Positions 34,741 to 44,431 of a stretch of 64,000 bases of DNA are shown here, piece by piece (positions within the stretch are counted from its first letter, which is position 1; each line of letters opens with the position of its first letter). A program made the position numbers and the translations under genes. The notes under the pieces are model-generated. The model saw only the letters and a list, made by a program, of their open reading frames with translations. It searched no databases and was not told the DNA's origin. The stretch is from G965218495 sp965218495 (GTDB taxonomy: Bacteria > Bacteroidota > Rhodothermia > Rhodothermales > Bin80): contig OZ244626.1 in assembly GCA_965218495.1 (NCBI GenBank), positions 2,170,001 through 2,234,000 on the forward strand, given 5' to 3'.

Positions 34741-35997
34741 TCAGCGGTTCTCAATGGCTACGAATGGCCGGCGAGCCGGGCCCATATAAATCTGCCGCGG
34801 ACGATGAAGCCGGTCCCGGTTGTCACGCATCTCCTTATAGTGAGCGATCCAGCCCGGCAAGCGACCAAGCGCGAACAACACAGTAAACATGCTTGTCGGC
34901 AGTCCCATCGCACGGTAGACGATGCCACTATAGAAGTCGAGATTCGGGTACAGCCTGCGCTCTACAAAGTATTCGTCCTCCATGGCTACACGCTCCAGAT
35001 TCTTAGCGATGTCAAGCAGCGGATCTGTTTGATTAAGCAGGTCCAGCAATTGGTCAGCCGTTTTCTTGATCAGACGCGCACGTGGATCAAAATTCTTGTA
35101 CACTCGATGCCCGAAGCCCATGAGACGGAAGGGGTCGCTGCGGTCCTTTGCCTTTGCAATGTACTTGTCGTAGTCCGCTCCATCTGCCTGGATAGCTTGC
35201 AGCATCTTGATGACTGCCATATTGGCGCCGCCGTGCAAGGGCCCCGACAGCGCGCTGATTCCCGTGGAAATCGTTGAATAAAGGTCTGCCCCACTACTGC
35301 CCACCATGCGCACCGTCGAGGTGCTGCAGTTTTGTTCATGATCCGCGTGAAGAATCAACAGCATGTCCAGCGTCTTGCGGATGACCGGGGACACGTTGTA
35401 TTCCTCCGTCGGCACGGCAAACATCATGTGTAGGAAATCCGCTACAAAATCGAGGTCGTTGCGAGGATAAACGAACGGTTGACCGATAGACTTCTTATAC
35501 GAAAACGCGGCAATCGTCTTCAACTTCGCGAGCATTCGCACGATATTCAGGTCGTCCTTGGTATCGTAGTACGAGGACAGCGATGCCACCATGGCCGACA
35601 GCACACTCATCGGTTGCGCCCTGGGCGGAAAGCCTTCGTAAAACTTCTTCATGTCCTCGTGCAGCAGCGTATGCTGCGAGAGCTGAAATCTGAAGCGCTG
35701 CAACTCCGATATCGTGGGCAATGCACCGAAGACCAGCAGATGCATCACCTCCACAAATGACGCGTTTTCGGCGAGATCCTCGATAGCGTATCCGCGGTAG
35801 CGCAGCACTCCGCGCTCTCCGTCGATATACGTTATCGCGCTTGTACATGAACCGGTGTTGCCATACCCTGGATCTAGGGTGATGGCGTTGCTGGACTTGC
35901 GAAGCTTGCCTATGTCGATGCCGACCTCGCGCTCGGAGCCTACAAGAACAGGAAGATGGAACTCGCAGTTGTGAAGAGACAGCGTTGCTTTGGACAT
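34741..35997 (-). CDS. gltA: Citrate synthase
   Basis: Type II-like citrate synthase, condensing oxaloacetate and acetyl-CoA at the entry of the TCA cycle. The 418-residue protein shows ITYIDGERGVLRYRGYAIEDLAE, HADHEQNCSTSTVRMVGS (first catalytic His region), SGPLHGGANMAVI and MGFGHRVYKNFDPRA, which together hold the two catalytic His residues and substrate Arg. The catalytic Asp lies in the NLDFYSGIVYRAMG block. Its start leaves a 390-base AT-rich leader before the IS hotspot. A lipoprotein gene follows closely on the same strand. Confidence 0.95.
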   Translation of the reverse strand: MSKATLSLHNCEFHLPVLVGSEREVGIDIGKLRKSSNAITLDPGYGNTGSCTSAITYIDGERGVLRYRGYAIEDLAENASFVEVMHLLVFGALPTISELQRFRFQLSQHTLLHEDMKKFYEGFPPRAQPMSVLSAMVASLSSYYDTKDDLNIVRMLAKLKTIAAFSYKKSIGQPFVYPRNDLDFVADFLHMMFAVPTEEYNVSPVIRKTLDMLLILHADHEQNCSTSTVRMVGSSGADLYSTISTGISALSGPLHGGANMAVIKMLQAIQADGADYDKYIAKAKDRSDPFRLMGFGHRVYKNFDPRARLIKKTADQLLDLLNQTDPLLDIAKNLERVAMEDEYFVERRLYPNLDFYSGIVYRAMGLPTSMFTVLFALGRLPGWIAHYKEMRDNRDRLHRPRQIYMGPARRPFVAIENR

Positions 35998-36387
35998 GGG
36001 CGGAGCGCTTTCTTTTTCGCTTGCTAGTAAAGATAGAATACTCTGATCTAAGCGGTCTCAGCGGTGCGGTTAGGACGCGGAGGTTGGATCCGCGACGAAA
36101 TCTTGCCTTGGAATTGACTCTTGAGTGCCTTGTATTGCGCGAATACCCATCTAATTCATTCAGACATTGGTGCCGTGATACTTTGGGGTCAGAGTTGATA
36201 TCTGCTGAATAGAGAATATGCAGACTATCATGTATTACACAGTTCATTTGGCTCGATTCAGCGGTCTGAATTGAATAAGTTGATCCGAGGCTACTGGGTG
36301 AACGCGCGCATGGTGCTTCGGCGGAGCCTTTTGACGCCCTTTTTCGCCTGAGTCGGACAGTCGGAGGCCAGGTTCCGGTGCGCTTCA
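35998..36387. other. Leader region upstream of gltA, no gene
   Basis: Nearly 400 bases with only short frames, more AT-rich than the neighbouring genes. It must contain the citrate synthase promoter, reading leftward. It ends at the left inverted repeat of the IS1634 element. I see no clear operator or riboswitch. Confidence 0.5.
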
Positions 36388-36403
36388 AACGGAAGTTCCC
36401 CCC
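36388..36403. repeat. IS1634 left inverted repeat
   Basis: aacggaagttcccccc, the exact reverse complement of 38582-38597. Confidence 0.75.
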
Positions 36404-36697
36404 AAATGCCCTAATTGCGGGGTGGGCAAGGAGTGCCTGAGGGCATCCCTGGCCCCGAAATAGGTCCATTTTGTGCTGTTTTGGGGGGCGTTGCGGGTCT
36501 TTTTCCCACCTTTCGGACGCGCACATGGCGTCAGGGACAAATTTTGTGTACGTTCAAGTGTTCCCATGTATCTGGATTTGATCTTCATTAATTCTCCACG
36601 TATATTAAGTGTTTTTTAGACCAATTAAGGGATAAAACGATTGTTTGACAGCGTTGAAATCCCTAAAATGCCCGTAAAGCTTTTCATGTCTGTTCCC

Positions 36698-38434
36698 ATG
36701 TACGTCTCCCGCATACCCAACAGAAACTCACCCCCTACCTACCTCATCCGTGAAGGCCGCCGCGTCGGCAAGAAGGTCATTAAGACCACACTCCTGAATA
36801 TCACCGTGCTGCCGGAACACGTGATCGAGGACATGCGCATCCTCTTTCGCGGCGGCGTGGCCGTGGACGATCCCGAGTTTGCTCTCAAGAAGTCCCTTTA
36901 CTTCAACCAGAGCACCCCGCACGGCCATGTCGCCGCGGTGCTGGGTACCATGCGCTCCTTGCGCCTGCCCGGCCTCATTGACGCGAAGGACTCCCGGCGC
37001 CGCCGCCTGGTGCTAGCGATGATTGCTGCCCGCATCATCAGCCCCAAAAGCAAGCTGGCGACCAGTGCCGCGCTGCATCATTCGTCCTGCACCGACACAC
37101 TGGGAGCCGAGCTCGGTGTCGAGAAGAGTGATGAAGACGATCTCTACGATGCCATGGAATGGCTGCTTGCACGCAAGCCCGCCATTGAGCAGCGCCTGGC
37201 CCGGCGGCATCTGAGCGAGGGTTCGCTGTTGCTCTGTGACGTCACCAGCACCTACGTTGAGGGCAAAGCCTTGGACCTGGCGAAGTTTGGCTACTCCCGC
37301 GACAGAAAAAAGGGTAAGAAGCAGATTGTGCTGGGCTTGCTCTGCGATGTGGAGGGCTGCCCCGTGGGCATTGAGGTCTTTGCCGGAAACACGGGGGATC
37401 CTGACACACTCACTACGCAGATCAATAAGATCCAGCAACAGTTCGGGTTGAAGCGGGTGGTTCTGGTGGGGGATCGCGGCCTGCTGACCGAAGCCCGGAT
37501 CCGCCAAGAGGTCCAACCTGCCGGCTTTGACTGGATATCCGCGCTGCGCAAGAGCGGGATCCGTAAGATCGTGGAACAGGGTCCGGTGCAGATGTCGCTC
37601 TTCGACGAACAGGACCTCGTTGAGGTGACCACCGAACTCTACCCCGGGGAGCGTATCGTCCTTTGCCGCAATCCCATCAAGGCCGAGGAATCGGCCCACA
37701 AGCGTGAAGCGTTGCTCCAGGCGACGGAGAAGGCCTTGGAAAAGATTGCTCAGGCCACGCGTCGCGAGTGTCGCCCGCTACGAAAAGAAAAAGATATTGC
37801 CTTCCGCGTCGGCAAGGTCGTCGGACGGTGGAAGATGGAAAAGCACTTCAAGCTGACCATCCATGAAGGCCACTTCCACTACGAGCGCGACGAGCTGGCA
37901 ATCGCGCGCGAAGCAGCCTTGGACGGCGTGTACGCCATTCGCTCCAGCCTGCAAGAGCCCACCGCTGGGACCCTGGTCAAGGATTACAAGCGACTCTCTG
38001 CTGTAGAGTCCGCCTTCCGCAGTCTTAAGTCCGTAAACCTGCAGATCCGTCCCATTCGTCATTACAAGACCCCGCGGGTCATCAGCCATATTTTCCTGTG
38101 CATGCTGGCCTACTACGTACAGTGGCACATGAAGCGGCGCCTGGCCCCGATGCTCTTTGCAGAAGAGGACCCCGAAGGCAGGCGGGCCGCAAACCAGCAG
38201 GTGGTCCACGCTGCCGAGCGCTCCCCCGCGGCCGAGAAAAAGGCCCGTTCCAAGCGGACTGAAGCGGGCGGCCGAGCCATGAGCTTTGAGTCGCTTATGG
38301 CGCACCTGGGCACGTTGTGCAAGCACGAGGTCACCCCGCGCGTGGGCAAGGTACAGCAATCCTTTACGCTCCTTGGAAGCAAGTCAGAGAACCAAAATCG
38401 TGCCTTCCAACTGCTGGGCATCAAAGTCAAGTAG
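36698..38434 (+). CDS. IS1634-family transposase
   Basis: DDE transposase of the IS1634 family (IS4 superfamily). The N-terminus MYVSRIPNRNSPPTYLIREG is the family opening and decides the ATG at 36698, although earlier in-frame ATGs at 36668 and 36686 exist. Catalytic context: LLLCDVTSTYVEG (first Asp), LVGDRGLLTEARI (second Asp), and the late acidic residue in DYKRLSAVESAFRSLKSVNLQIRPIRH. At about 578 residues it is full length. The C-terminal tail is rich in Lys/Arg/Ala, possibly a DNA contact. Nothing interrupts the frame, so the element may be mobile. Confidence 0.9.
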   Translation: MYVSRIPNRNSPPTYLIREGRRVGKKVIKTTLLNITVLPEHVIEDMRILFRGGVAVDDPEFALKKSLYFNQSTPHGHVAAVLGTMRSLRLPGLIDAKDSRRRRLVLAMIAARIISPKSKLATSAALHHSSCTDTLGAELGVEKSDEDDLYDAMEWLLARKPAIEQRLARRHLSEGSLLLCDVTSTYVEGKALDLAKFGYSRDRKKGKKQIVLGLLCDVEGCPVGIEVFAGNTGDPDTLTTQINKIQQQFGLKRVVLVGDRGLLTEARIRQEVQPAGFDWISALRKSGIRKIVEQGPVQMSLFDEQDLVEVTTELYPGERIVLCRNPIKAEESAHKREALLQATEKALEKIAQATRRECRPLRKEKDIAFRVGKVVGRWKMEKHFKLTIHEGHFHYERDELAIAREAALDGVYAIRSSLQEPTAGTLVKDYKRLSAVESAFRSLKSVNLQIRPIRHYKTPRVISHIFLCMLAYYVQWHMKRRLAPMLFAEEDPEGRRAANQQVVHAAERSPAAEKKARSKRTEAGGRAMSFESLMAHLGTLCKHEVTPRVGKVQQSFTLLGSKSENQNRAFQLLGIKVK

Positions 38435-38842
38435 GGCCCGTTCCCAGTTGTGCCCTTACGGCGGATACGACGTTTATTAAGTTCCACAACTGTTCTGCCT
38501 AAGTGATATAGGTAGATCGAGCATACAACCTATTATAGTAATGTCCCTTGACGCCGTAGCCTTATCAAGCTACATCACACTGGGGGGAACTTCCGTTCAA
38601 AGGTGCGCTGCAGCGAAGCCGGTGCACCATCGCTTACGGGGTGTACCTGCGTCTACGGTACCGGTACTTGGATCGGCAGTCTGCTGCGGTAATGCTGCGT
38701 ATCACCAAGCGCGAACGATAGGCCTGTGCACTGCAGGCATGCGCAGCGCTCACGCAGCACCGTGGGGCGGTCAGGCTGCGGCATTACCGGAGCCTATGGG
38801 CCTGAAGAGCGTTTCACCACCATCGCTAAACTAATATCCGGT
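38435..38842. other. Junction between IS1634 and IS1380 elements
   Basis: About 400 bases with the right end of the IS1634 element at 38597 and then the leader of the IS1380 transposase. Only short frames are present. I could not locate the terminal repeats of the IS1380 element by eye. Confidence 0.5.
38582..38597. repeat. IS1634 right inverted repeat
   Basis: ggggggaacttccgtt, the exact reverse complement of 36388-36403. Confidence 0.75.
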
Positions 38843-40261
38843 ATGGCTTTTAAGCGGACTGTATCCTTTAACAGATCGGTGAGAATCGAGGGCTCCAACA
38901 AGGAGTCGCTCTCCTCTGACGGCGGTGCCCTCATCGGGCGCGAGCTACTAGACGCCACCCACCTGGGGGAGCGCCTCGCGGAGGAGCTGACCGATTATCG
39001 CGACAAGCGACGCTGCACCCATAGCCTGGCGAAGCTGCTGGTGCAGTGGCTGATCTTGCTCGTGCAAGGCTGGGGACACCAGCGCGATAGCCAGGATATG
39101 CGGCACGATCCGACCGTGCGTGTGACCACTTCGTTGAAGCGGAGCGCGGCCGCGTACACCGCGGAACACGGCGTGGCTTCGCAGCCCACCCTCTCCCGGC
39201 TGCTGGGGATGCTGAGTCTCCAATGCAATCTGGCCGCCGTGGGCCGGATGGTAACCAAGCTTGGCTTGGAGCACTTGTTGGTGCGCAACGGTGGCAGGCG
39301 CCACCATACGCTGGTGATCGATGTGGATGGGATGCCTATCGATACCCACGGTCGTCAGCAGGGCAGCGCGTACAACGGGCACTACCGACGCACCATCTAT
39401 CAGGCGCTGATCGCCGTTTGCGGGGAAACGGGCGACATTTTGGGCGGAATGTTGCGCCCGGGCAACCGGCATATTGTACGGGGTTGCCACGACTTCATCC
39501 TTAAGATTGCCAGGCGGGCCCGCAAGCATGTGGCCGATCGCGTAATCGTACGGCTTGACGCGGGCTTTAATGACGGGAAGCTCTGCACGAAGCTGGAGCG
39601 GGCCGACATCGGCTATGTGATGCGCCTGAAAAAGAACAACGTGTTGCGGAACCTGGCGGCACCGCACGTGAAAGCGGGATGGTGCTTGACGTACCAGTAC
39701 TTCGAGTTGGCGTATCAGGCGCAGTCATGGCACTGCGAGCGTCGCGTGGTCTTGGTGATCCCACCGCATACCAGCACCCTTTACCCGGACTGTTACTTCT
39801 TGATCACCAACCTGAGTCTGGCGGACTACCCCTCGGCGCAGCTTTCACGATGCTACCGCAAGAGAGGCAAGGCCGAAAAGCACTTGGGTGAGCTGAAGGC
39901 GGCCTGCCCGCTGGCGCTGTCTTCTTCGCCCCGCAGGCGTGCACAGGCGGGTGGCGGTGCGGACATAGCGGTGCCCGCAGCGGAGGAAGGGGACGTGTCC
40001 GCACGGAACGCAGCCCTGTTCCTGCTGAACCTGCTGGCGTACGGGCTGCTGCATGTGGCGCGCAGCAATTTGCATGTGCCCCAGCGTCCGTACATGAGCT
40101 TGACAACCTTTCGGAAAAAGTATCTCAAAGTGGGCGTTCGGCTCGTTCGGCACGCCCGCTACCTGACGTTCCTGGTAGCAGACTGCGCGGCACGGAGATG
40201 GGCCCGGTATTGGGAGCGCTTCGACGAAATGCAGTGGGTGATTATTCCCGAGCGCTGTTAG
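38843..40261 (+). CDS. IS1380-family transposase
   Basis: DDE transposase of the IS1380 family, 472 residues, complete. ATG 38843 starts MAFKRTVSFNRSVRIEGSN followed by ESLSSDGGALIGRELLD, the family's N-terminal pattern. Catalytic context: TLVIDVDGMPIDTHGRQQGS (first Asp), RVIVRLDAGFNDGKL (second Asp), and the C-terminal YRKRGKAEKHLGELKA with the Glu of the Y-(2)R-(3)E-(6)K type motif. The open frame is extended upstream to 38726 without family homology. It lies directly downstream of the IS1634 element, so two unrelated insertion sequences are stacked here. Confidence 0.9.
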   Translation: MAFKRTVSFNRSVRIEGSNKESLSSDGGALIGRELLDATHLGERLAEELTDYRDKRRCTHSLAKLLVQWLILLVQGWGHQRDSQDMRHDPTVRVTTSLKRSAAAYTAEHGVASQPTLSRLLGMLSLQCNLAAVGRMVTKLGLEHLLVRNGGRRHHTLVIDVDGMPIDTHGRQQGSAYNGHYRRTIYQALIAVCGETGDILGGMLRPGNRHIVRGCHDFILKIARRARKHVADRVIVRLDAGFNDGKLCTKLERADIGYVMRLKKNNVLRNLAAPHVKAGWCLTYQYFELAYQAQSWHCERRVVLVIPPHTSTLYPDCYFLITNLSLADYPSAQLSRCYRKRGKAEKHLGELKAACPLALSSSPRRRAQAGGGADIAVPAAEEGDVSARNAALFLLNLLAYGLLHVARSNLHVPQRPYMSLTTFRKKYLKVGVRLVRHARYLTFLVADCAARRWARYWERFDEMQWVIIPERC

Positions 40262-41218
40262 CGGCGGGGTCAGCAGCGCCTCCACTTCCGTTCGCGCGCA
40301 GAAGCGCATCCAAAACGGACACTACATAGTGCACGTGCAGGCAGGGTAGGTCCTGTCCACACCAAACGGCCTCAAAAACAGGGGATTCCACGCACTAATG
40401 GTCCCTGATGGAGAACCGCGAGGGGCCAGCGGCGCTTTGACTGCCCGAACATCGCCCGCAATGGTCCTCCGTGTGGCTTGCAACGGGCTGGGGATCGCTC
40501 AACTCAGCCCCCCAATGGCCTTGATGAAATAAAATCGGATCATGAGTTTCTCAGAACGAGCTCCCATTGGCGGCAGCTTCAGGGAGACTGGCACCATAGC
40601 AGGACAACGTGCTGGGCAGCGGAAAACGGCCCGAAGCCGGGGGCGAAAGCGGTGCGCCAACCGTACCTGCTTACTAAAGCCCTAGCCACCTTCGGCACAG
40701 TGGCCTCCAAGGGCCGTTGCAGGGTATATAATGAATTAGTTGGGGAATAAAGTCGCGGAAACATCGCAATTTGCCGTCGCCTGTAGCTTGCGAATGTGAC
40801 GGCACGTAGTTTCGATGGTGAACCATTCTCGTTTGAGAAGCAGAGTTAGGCCGTACGTATCCGACTCTTGTGAAGTATGGAATCTGGTGCTTGATTCGTC
40901 CTGGACACCTTGCGGAACAGCCATGATTGGGAGTGCAAGGAATTCGAGCCCGGTATATCCGATTCCGGCGCACAGCGCAGAGGTGGTTCAGACTGGACCC
41001 GCGCGCCCTGTGACTTGCGGAGTGCAAGCGCTGCAACTGCGTAGATAGCCAGCTAAATCAGAGACTACTAGACGTTTGACACACAGCCTAACGGATCCCT
41101 TCGCACGGGTTCGCGTTGCGACATTGCCCGCGGTAGCGCTATGGCGCGCCTGCATGAGGTGTCTGGGGATCGAAGCTACTGCCTAACGGGTTTGAGATGG
41201 AATTAGCCTACATGCTTG
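40262..41218. other. About 950 bases without a recognisable gene
   Basis: This stretch holds the right end of the IS1380 element and then DNA with only short frames on both strands, none with protein-like composition or family motifs. It is probably decayed sequence left by earlier insertions. Confidence 0.5.
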
Positions 41219-41614
41219 ATGGAACCACCGCAGTCACCTCCGCTTGTCCCTGCGTTCAACAAGCCGGATACGCCGGGAATCTGGATGAATTTTGACAATA
41301 CGGTGTCCATTTACCTGGTGGTAGGAGCCAAGCAGAGCTTTGACCAGGCCGCACATTCGGTGTTCGCGGCAATCCGTGAGGCCCAAACGCGCCATCCCGA
41401 TTGGCCGCGCGTGCTGTACCTTGACATCGCTGGCCATGGCGATGGGCGTGGCGGCTTTGAGGAAGACTTTGTGGAGTTCCAACAGGAGTTTTGGTTCTCG
41501 GCTATTGCGCCGTTCTTGACAGGCTTCGAGCTTCCCCTTACCGGCGGACTGATCAATCCTTCTCCGCAGCGCAACATCCTTCCAGATGCCCTTGCAATTC
41601 AAGCTTCGCCGTAG
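41219..41614 (+). CDS. Conserved-looking hypothetical protein
   Basis: A 131-residue soluble protein with a regular alternation of strands and helices: IWMNFDNTVSIYLVVGAKQ, FDQAAHSVFAAIREAQTRHPDWPRVLYLDIAGHGD, EFQQEFWFSAIAPFLTGFELP. The composition and lack of overlap with another frame make it a real gene. I do not recognise a family. ATG 41219 follows a TTG in the same frame. It precedes the GAF/GGDEF-like gene by 118 bases. A role cannot be named. Confidence 0.65.
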   Translation: MEPPQSPPLVPAFNKPDTPGIWMNFDNTVSIYLVVGAKQSFDQAAHSVFAAIREAQTRHPDWPRVLYLDIAGHGDGRGGFEEDFVEFQQEFWFSAIAPFLTGFELPLTGGLINPSPQRNILPDALAIQASP

Positions 41615-41732
41615 GTGTATCTGTGTACGGCAAACGAAAAATGCGACTTACGGGATGTTGAAAATGGCCGCCCGCTGTGCTAACTTTCGCGGCAATTCTT
41701 GCACTTGATCTGTTTTCACGCTTGGTCCCTGT

Positions 41733-42977
41733 ATGCGTAGCCTCATTGGTATGTTGGCGGTAGTGTCGGCGTTTCTCGCTTTGGTGCTGCAACAGCTGGA
41801 ACTGTTCATCGCCGCTAGTCTTCTGGTCTTGGCGGTGCTAATTTCCTGGGTCGTTCCGGCGATGCGCAGTCGCACTGCTGCCAAAAACAATCGACCGGCT
41901 ATCTCCAAGTCATCCGACGAGGACCGCGAGTCGCTGGGCATACTCAGCATCAAGGCAAAGGAGCCTTTTAGTTCACGCCCCCAGGTGGCGTCGCCGGAAC
42001 CTGTTGCTGATACCCGTGAGCCAGCATACATGGAATCGGATGAAGGCATGGCCGAAGAACCTGACGCTGATCCCGATCCAGCGTCCTTGCCGGTTAATGG
42101 TGCCGCGATAGCCGCACTGCCGGACGCCTACGACGCCGACGTGCTGCTACCCATTCTGGAGGGCTTCCGCGCCGCATTGGGCGCGCACGCGGTCTGTGTC
42201 TTGCGACAAATTGACGATACGTACCAGATTCTAGGCACGGCTGGCCAGAATTTTGCCAAACGATCCGGGGAGTATTTCAAGGCGCCCGTGCCGCTGGTCC
42301 CCTCGCCGCGGGAATTCGCCGTCAGGGTCGTCGTTGATGATCTCCCTCCACGCTCGCTAGGGTATAGCTTCACGCCAGGGTCCGTGCTGCGCATCATTGT
42401 CGCACCGGTCGGCACAACGCCATTGATCCTGCTTGCAGACACAACACAGGAGCATGGCCTCACGCACCCGAAGGTACAGGAGCTCTTCGAACAGTGTACA
42501 GGACTACTCAGGGTTCTGTTCTACAAGGAGGACCCAAACCGGCCACGCTTCGAGATCATAGCTGAGGAGATGGCTATGGCCCGCGCCGTGGGACAACAGC
42601 TTGCGCTGGCCATCGTCGTCTTGCGCAACAACGAGAAAGTCGCAGAGCTTGGCGACGGTGTCATCTCGCAGGTGGAGTCGCAGCTGAGGGGCCGACTTCA
42701 GGCCGCCTCGCCTGCCACCCGCGTCGTGCGGTTTGGGGAACTCATGTTTGGCGTATTCATCAATGGGCAACGCTCCAAGGTGGAGGCTTGGAATCGAAAA
42801 GTTCAAGTCAGCCTGGACGGCGATGAAGGGCTGCTCGGTGGCGGCGTCATTATCGGGATCGCCCTCCTGTCCGACCAGCACGTAGAAGCCGACGACCTGC
42901 GCGATGCGGCGAAAGATGCATTGCGTAGCGCATATCAGCAGGGTGTAGGCACCGTAATCTCCGAACCTGTCACTTAG
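41733..42977 (+). CDS. Membrane protein with GAF-like and degenerate GGDEF-like domains
   Basis: A 414-residue protein. Two N-terminal hydrophobic segments (LIGMLAVVSAFLALVLQQLE, LFIAASLLVLAVLISWVVPAM) are followed by a disordered acidic linker (residues 50-125). A GAF-like domain spans about 135-265 (PILEGFRAALGAHAVCVLRQID), and a C-terminal domain has the GGDEF order (AIVVLRNNEKVAELGDGVISQVESQLRGRLQ.. RVVRFGELMFGVFING). Where GGDEF should be, the sequence reads FGELMF, so cyclase activity is unlikely; it may bind a nucleotide. Its stop overlaps the pcm stop on the other strand by 4 bases. The diadenylate cyclase gene nearby suggests signalling, an inference. Confidence 0.6.
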   Translation: MRSLIGMLAVVSAFLALVLQQLELFIAASLLVLAVLISWVVPAMRSRTAAKNNRPAISKSSDEDRESLGILSIKAKEPFSSRPQVASPEPVADTREPAYMESDEGMAEEPDADPDPASLPVNGAAIAALPDAYDADVLLPILEGFRAALGAHAVCVLRQIDDTYQILGTAGQNFAKRSGEYFKAPVPLVPSPREFAVRVVVDDLPPRSLGYSFTPGSVLRIIVAPVGTTPLILLADTTQEHGLTHPKVQELFEQCTGLLRVLFYKEDPNRPRFEIIAEEMAMARAVGQQLALAIVVLRNNEKVAELGDGVISQVESQLRGRLQAASPATRVVRFGELMFGVFINGQRSKVEAWNRKVQVSLDGDEGLLGGGVIIGIALLSDQHVEADDLRDAAKDALRSAYQQGVGTVISEPVT

Positions 42978-43630
42978 TCCGAAACCAGCGGGACAAACCG
43001 AAAGACATGGTGCTGCTCGCGGCTTAGAGCGTCTGGAGCTGTTCGCACAATGCGGGTCATGACCTGCCCCGTGCGATTGCCCACGGGAATCACCAACCGT
43101 CCACCACGCTGGCTCTCCTTCGGGACGCGCAACTGGTGCGTGAGGCTCTCGGGAATCACTTTCGCGCCCGCAGTGACGATGATCGCATCAAACGGCGCGC
43201 AGGCGGCCCAGCCCACCGTGCCATCGCCGTGCCGAGTGACCGCTCGGTAACCAAGTTGCTCCAGGAGGCCGCTTGCGCGCAAGTGCAAGGCGCGATGTCG
43301 CTCTATGGAAAACACGCGGCCCCCCATCTCGCAAAGGATGGCAGCCTGGTAACCACTGCCCGTGCCCACCTCCAGCACTCTTTCGCCGGGCTTTGGGTCA
43401 GCAAGCATGGTCTGATAGGCTACTGTATAGGGCTGTGAGATGGTCTGCTTCAGCCCGATCGGCAAAGCCTCATCCTCGTAGGCACGATTGCGCAGAGCAG
43501 GGTCCACAAAGAGCTCGCGGGGCACGGTGTCCACCGCGGTAAGCACCGCTTCATTCTCAATGCCCTTCGTGCGCAGATGCTCTACCAGCGCGGCACGGCG
43601 ACGCACATATAGGCGCTCCGAGGTTTTCAT
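42974..43630 (-). CDS. pcm: Protein-L-isoaspartate O-methyltransferase
   Basis: SAM-dependent repair enzyme methylating isoaspartyl residues of aged proteins. The substrate loop ALPIGLKQTISQPYTVAYQTML, SAM motif I (VLEVGTGSGYQAAILCEMGGRVFSIER) and motif III (FDAIIVTAGAKVIPESLTHQL) are in order, and GRLVIPVGN closes the domain. Length 218 residues is normal. It is the last gene of a folP-cdaA-pcm run on the minus strand, 3 bases after cdaA, with its 3' end meeting the GAF/GGDEF-like gene. Confidence 0.93.
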   Translation of the reverse strand: MKTSERLYVRRRAALVEHLRTKGIENEAVLTAVDTVPRELFVDPALRNRAYEDEALPIGLKQTISQPYTVAYQTMLADPKPGERVLEVGTGSGYQAAILCEMGGRVFSIERHRALHLRASGLLEQLGYRAVTRHGDGTVGWAACAPFDAIIVTAGAKVIPESLTHQLRVPKESQRGGRLVIPVGNRTGQVMTRIVRTAPDALSREQHHVFRFVPLVSD

Positions 43631-43633
43631 AGA

Positions 43634-44431
43634 CTAGGCTGTCGCTTCCACAGTCTCTCGCTCAAAGGCGGAGGTGGGGCTGAGCGCTTCGTCAAGTTGG
43701 ACGTGCAGGGATGCTGGTGTTAAGTCCGAGGTTATCACGCCCTCGTTGGCCACGGAGATGCGGCCTGTCTCCTCAGATACTACCACTACAAAAGCATCGG
43801 TCTCTTCGGTCAGGCCTACAGCGGCCCGGTGCCGCGTCCCATACTTGGAGTCCAGTCGCATGCTCTTTGACACCGGCAAGATGCATCGGGCTGCCTCAAT
43901 GCGCCCGTTCGATACAATCACCGCTCCATCGTGGAGCGGATTCTTTGAGTAGAAGATAGTAGTTAGCAGATCTTTGCTGATTTCAGCGTGCAAACGCTGA
44001 CCCGATTCGATGTAGCTTCGAAGCCCCTCCACGCGCTGAAACGCAATTAGGGCGCCAATCTTTTGCTCGCTCATTTCGCGCACGGCCGCCACGGTTTCGG
44101 GAATCTCCTCTTCCTGAGTGGTAGATCCGAAGAAGCGCCGGATCAGTGGGTTTTGCACGATAAGCCGCAACACACGCCGAATCTCAGGATGGAAGACGAC
44201 TATTGCGGCCAGAAGATAAACGTCGCCAAGTGCCCCAAACATGGCTGACAGGATCTTCATATCCGTCAGCTGCACGATCAGCTGGACTATGTAGAGCGCC
44301 AATGCACCGCCCAGAATGGACACGGCAAGTGTGCCGCGCATCATCACGTACAGCCGGTACAAGAGGAAGGACACCAGCGCGATCTCAAGGAGATCAATCA
44401 GCTGAATGGGTATGACGCCCCAGATGCTCAT
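43634..44431 (-). CDS. cdaA: Diadenylate cyclase CdaA
   Basis: Membrane-bound enzyme making c-di-AMP from two ATP. Three N-terminal hydrophobic segments (LLEIALVSFLLYRLYVMM, LAVSILGGALALYIVQLIVQL, YLLAAIVVFHPEIRR) precede the DAC domain. The catalytic DGA motif is in NPLHDGAVIVSNGRIEAARCILPVS and the RHR motif in KYGTRHRAAVGLTEETDAFVVVVSEETG. Length 265 residues matches CdaA. It overlaps folP by 4 bases and precedes pcm by 3, so all three are coupled. The link of cdaA with folP is well known in Bacteroidota. Confidence 0.94.
   Translation of the reverse strand: MSIWGVIPIQLIDLLEIALVSFLLYRLYVMMRGTLAVSILGGALALYIVQLIVQLTDMKILSAMFGALGDVYLLAAIVVFHPEIRRVLRLIVQNPLIRRFFGSTTQEEEIPETVAAVREMSEQKIGALIAFQRVEGLRSYIESGQRLHAEISKDLLTTIFYSKNPLHDGAVIVSNGRIEAARCILPVSKSMRLDSKYGTRHRAAVGLTEETDAFVVVVSEETGRISVANEGVITSDLTPASLHVQLDEALSPTSAFERETVEATA

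Larger units (their letters stand above)
36388..38597 (+). mobile_element. IS1634-family insertion sequence
   Basis: The element is bounded by the 16-base inverted repeats aacggaagttcccccc at 36388 and ggggggaacttccgtt at 38582. It contains one long transposase gene on the plus strand, with about 300 bases of left leader and 150 bases of right trailer. The four bases tcaa directly flank both ends if the innermost 15 bases are counted as the repeat, which would be the target duplication. The transposase frame is intact, suggesting a recent or still active copy. The family assignment rests on the protein; the exact ends are inferred. Confidence 0.7.

Noticed and set aside
38725..40342. Similar gtgcac..tgcaggca sequences on each side of the IS1380 gene
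   Set aside because: They are imperfect and in direct, not inverted, orientation, so they are not terminal repeats.
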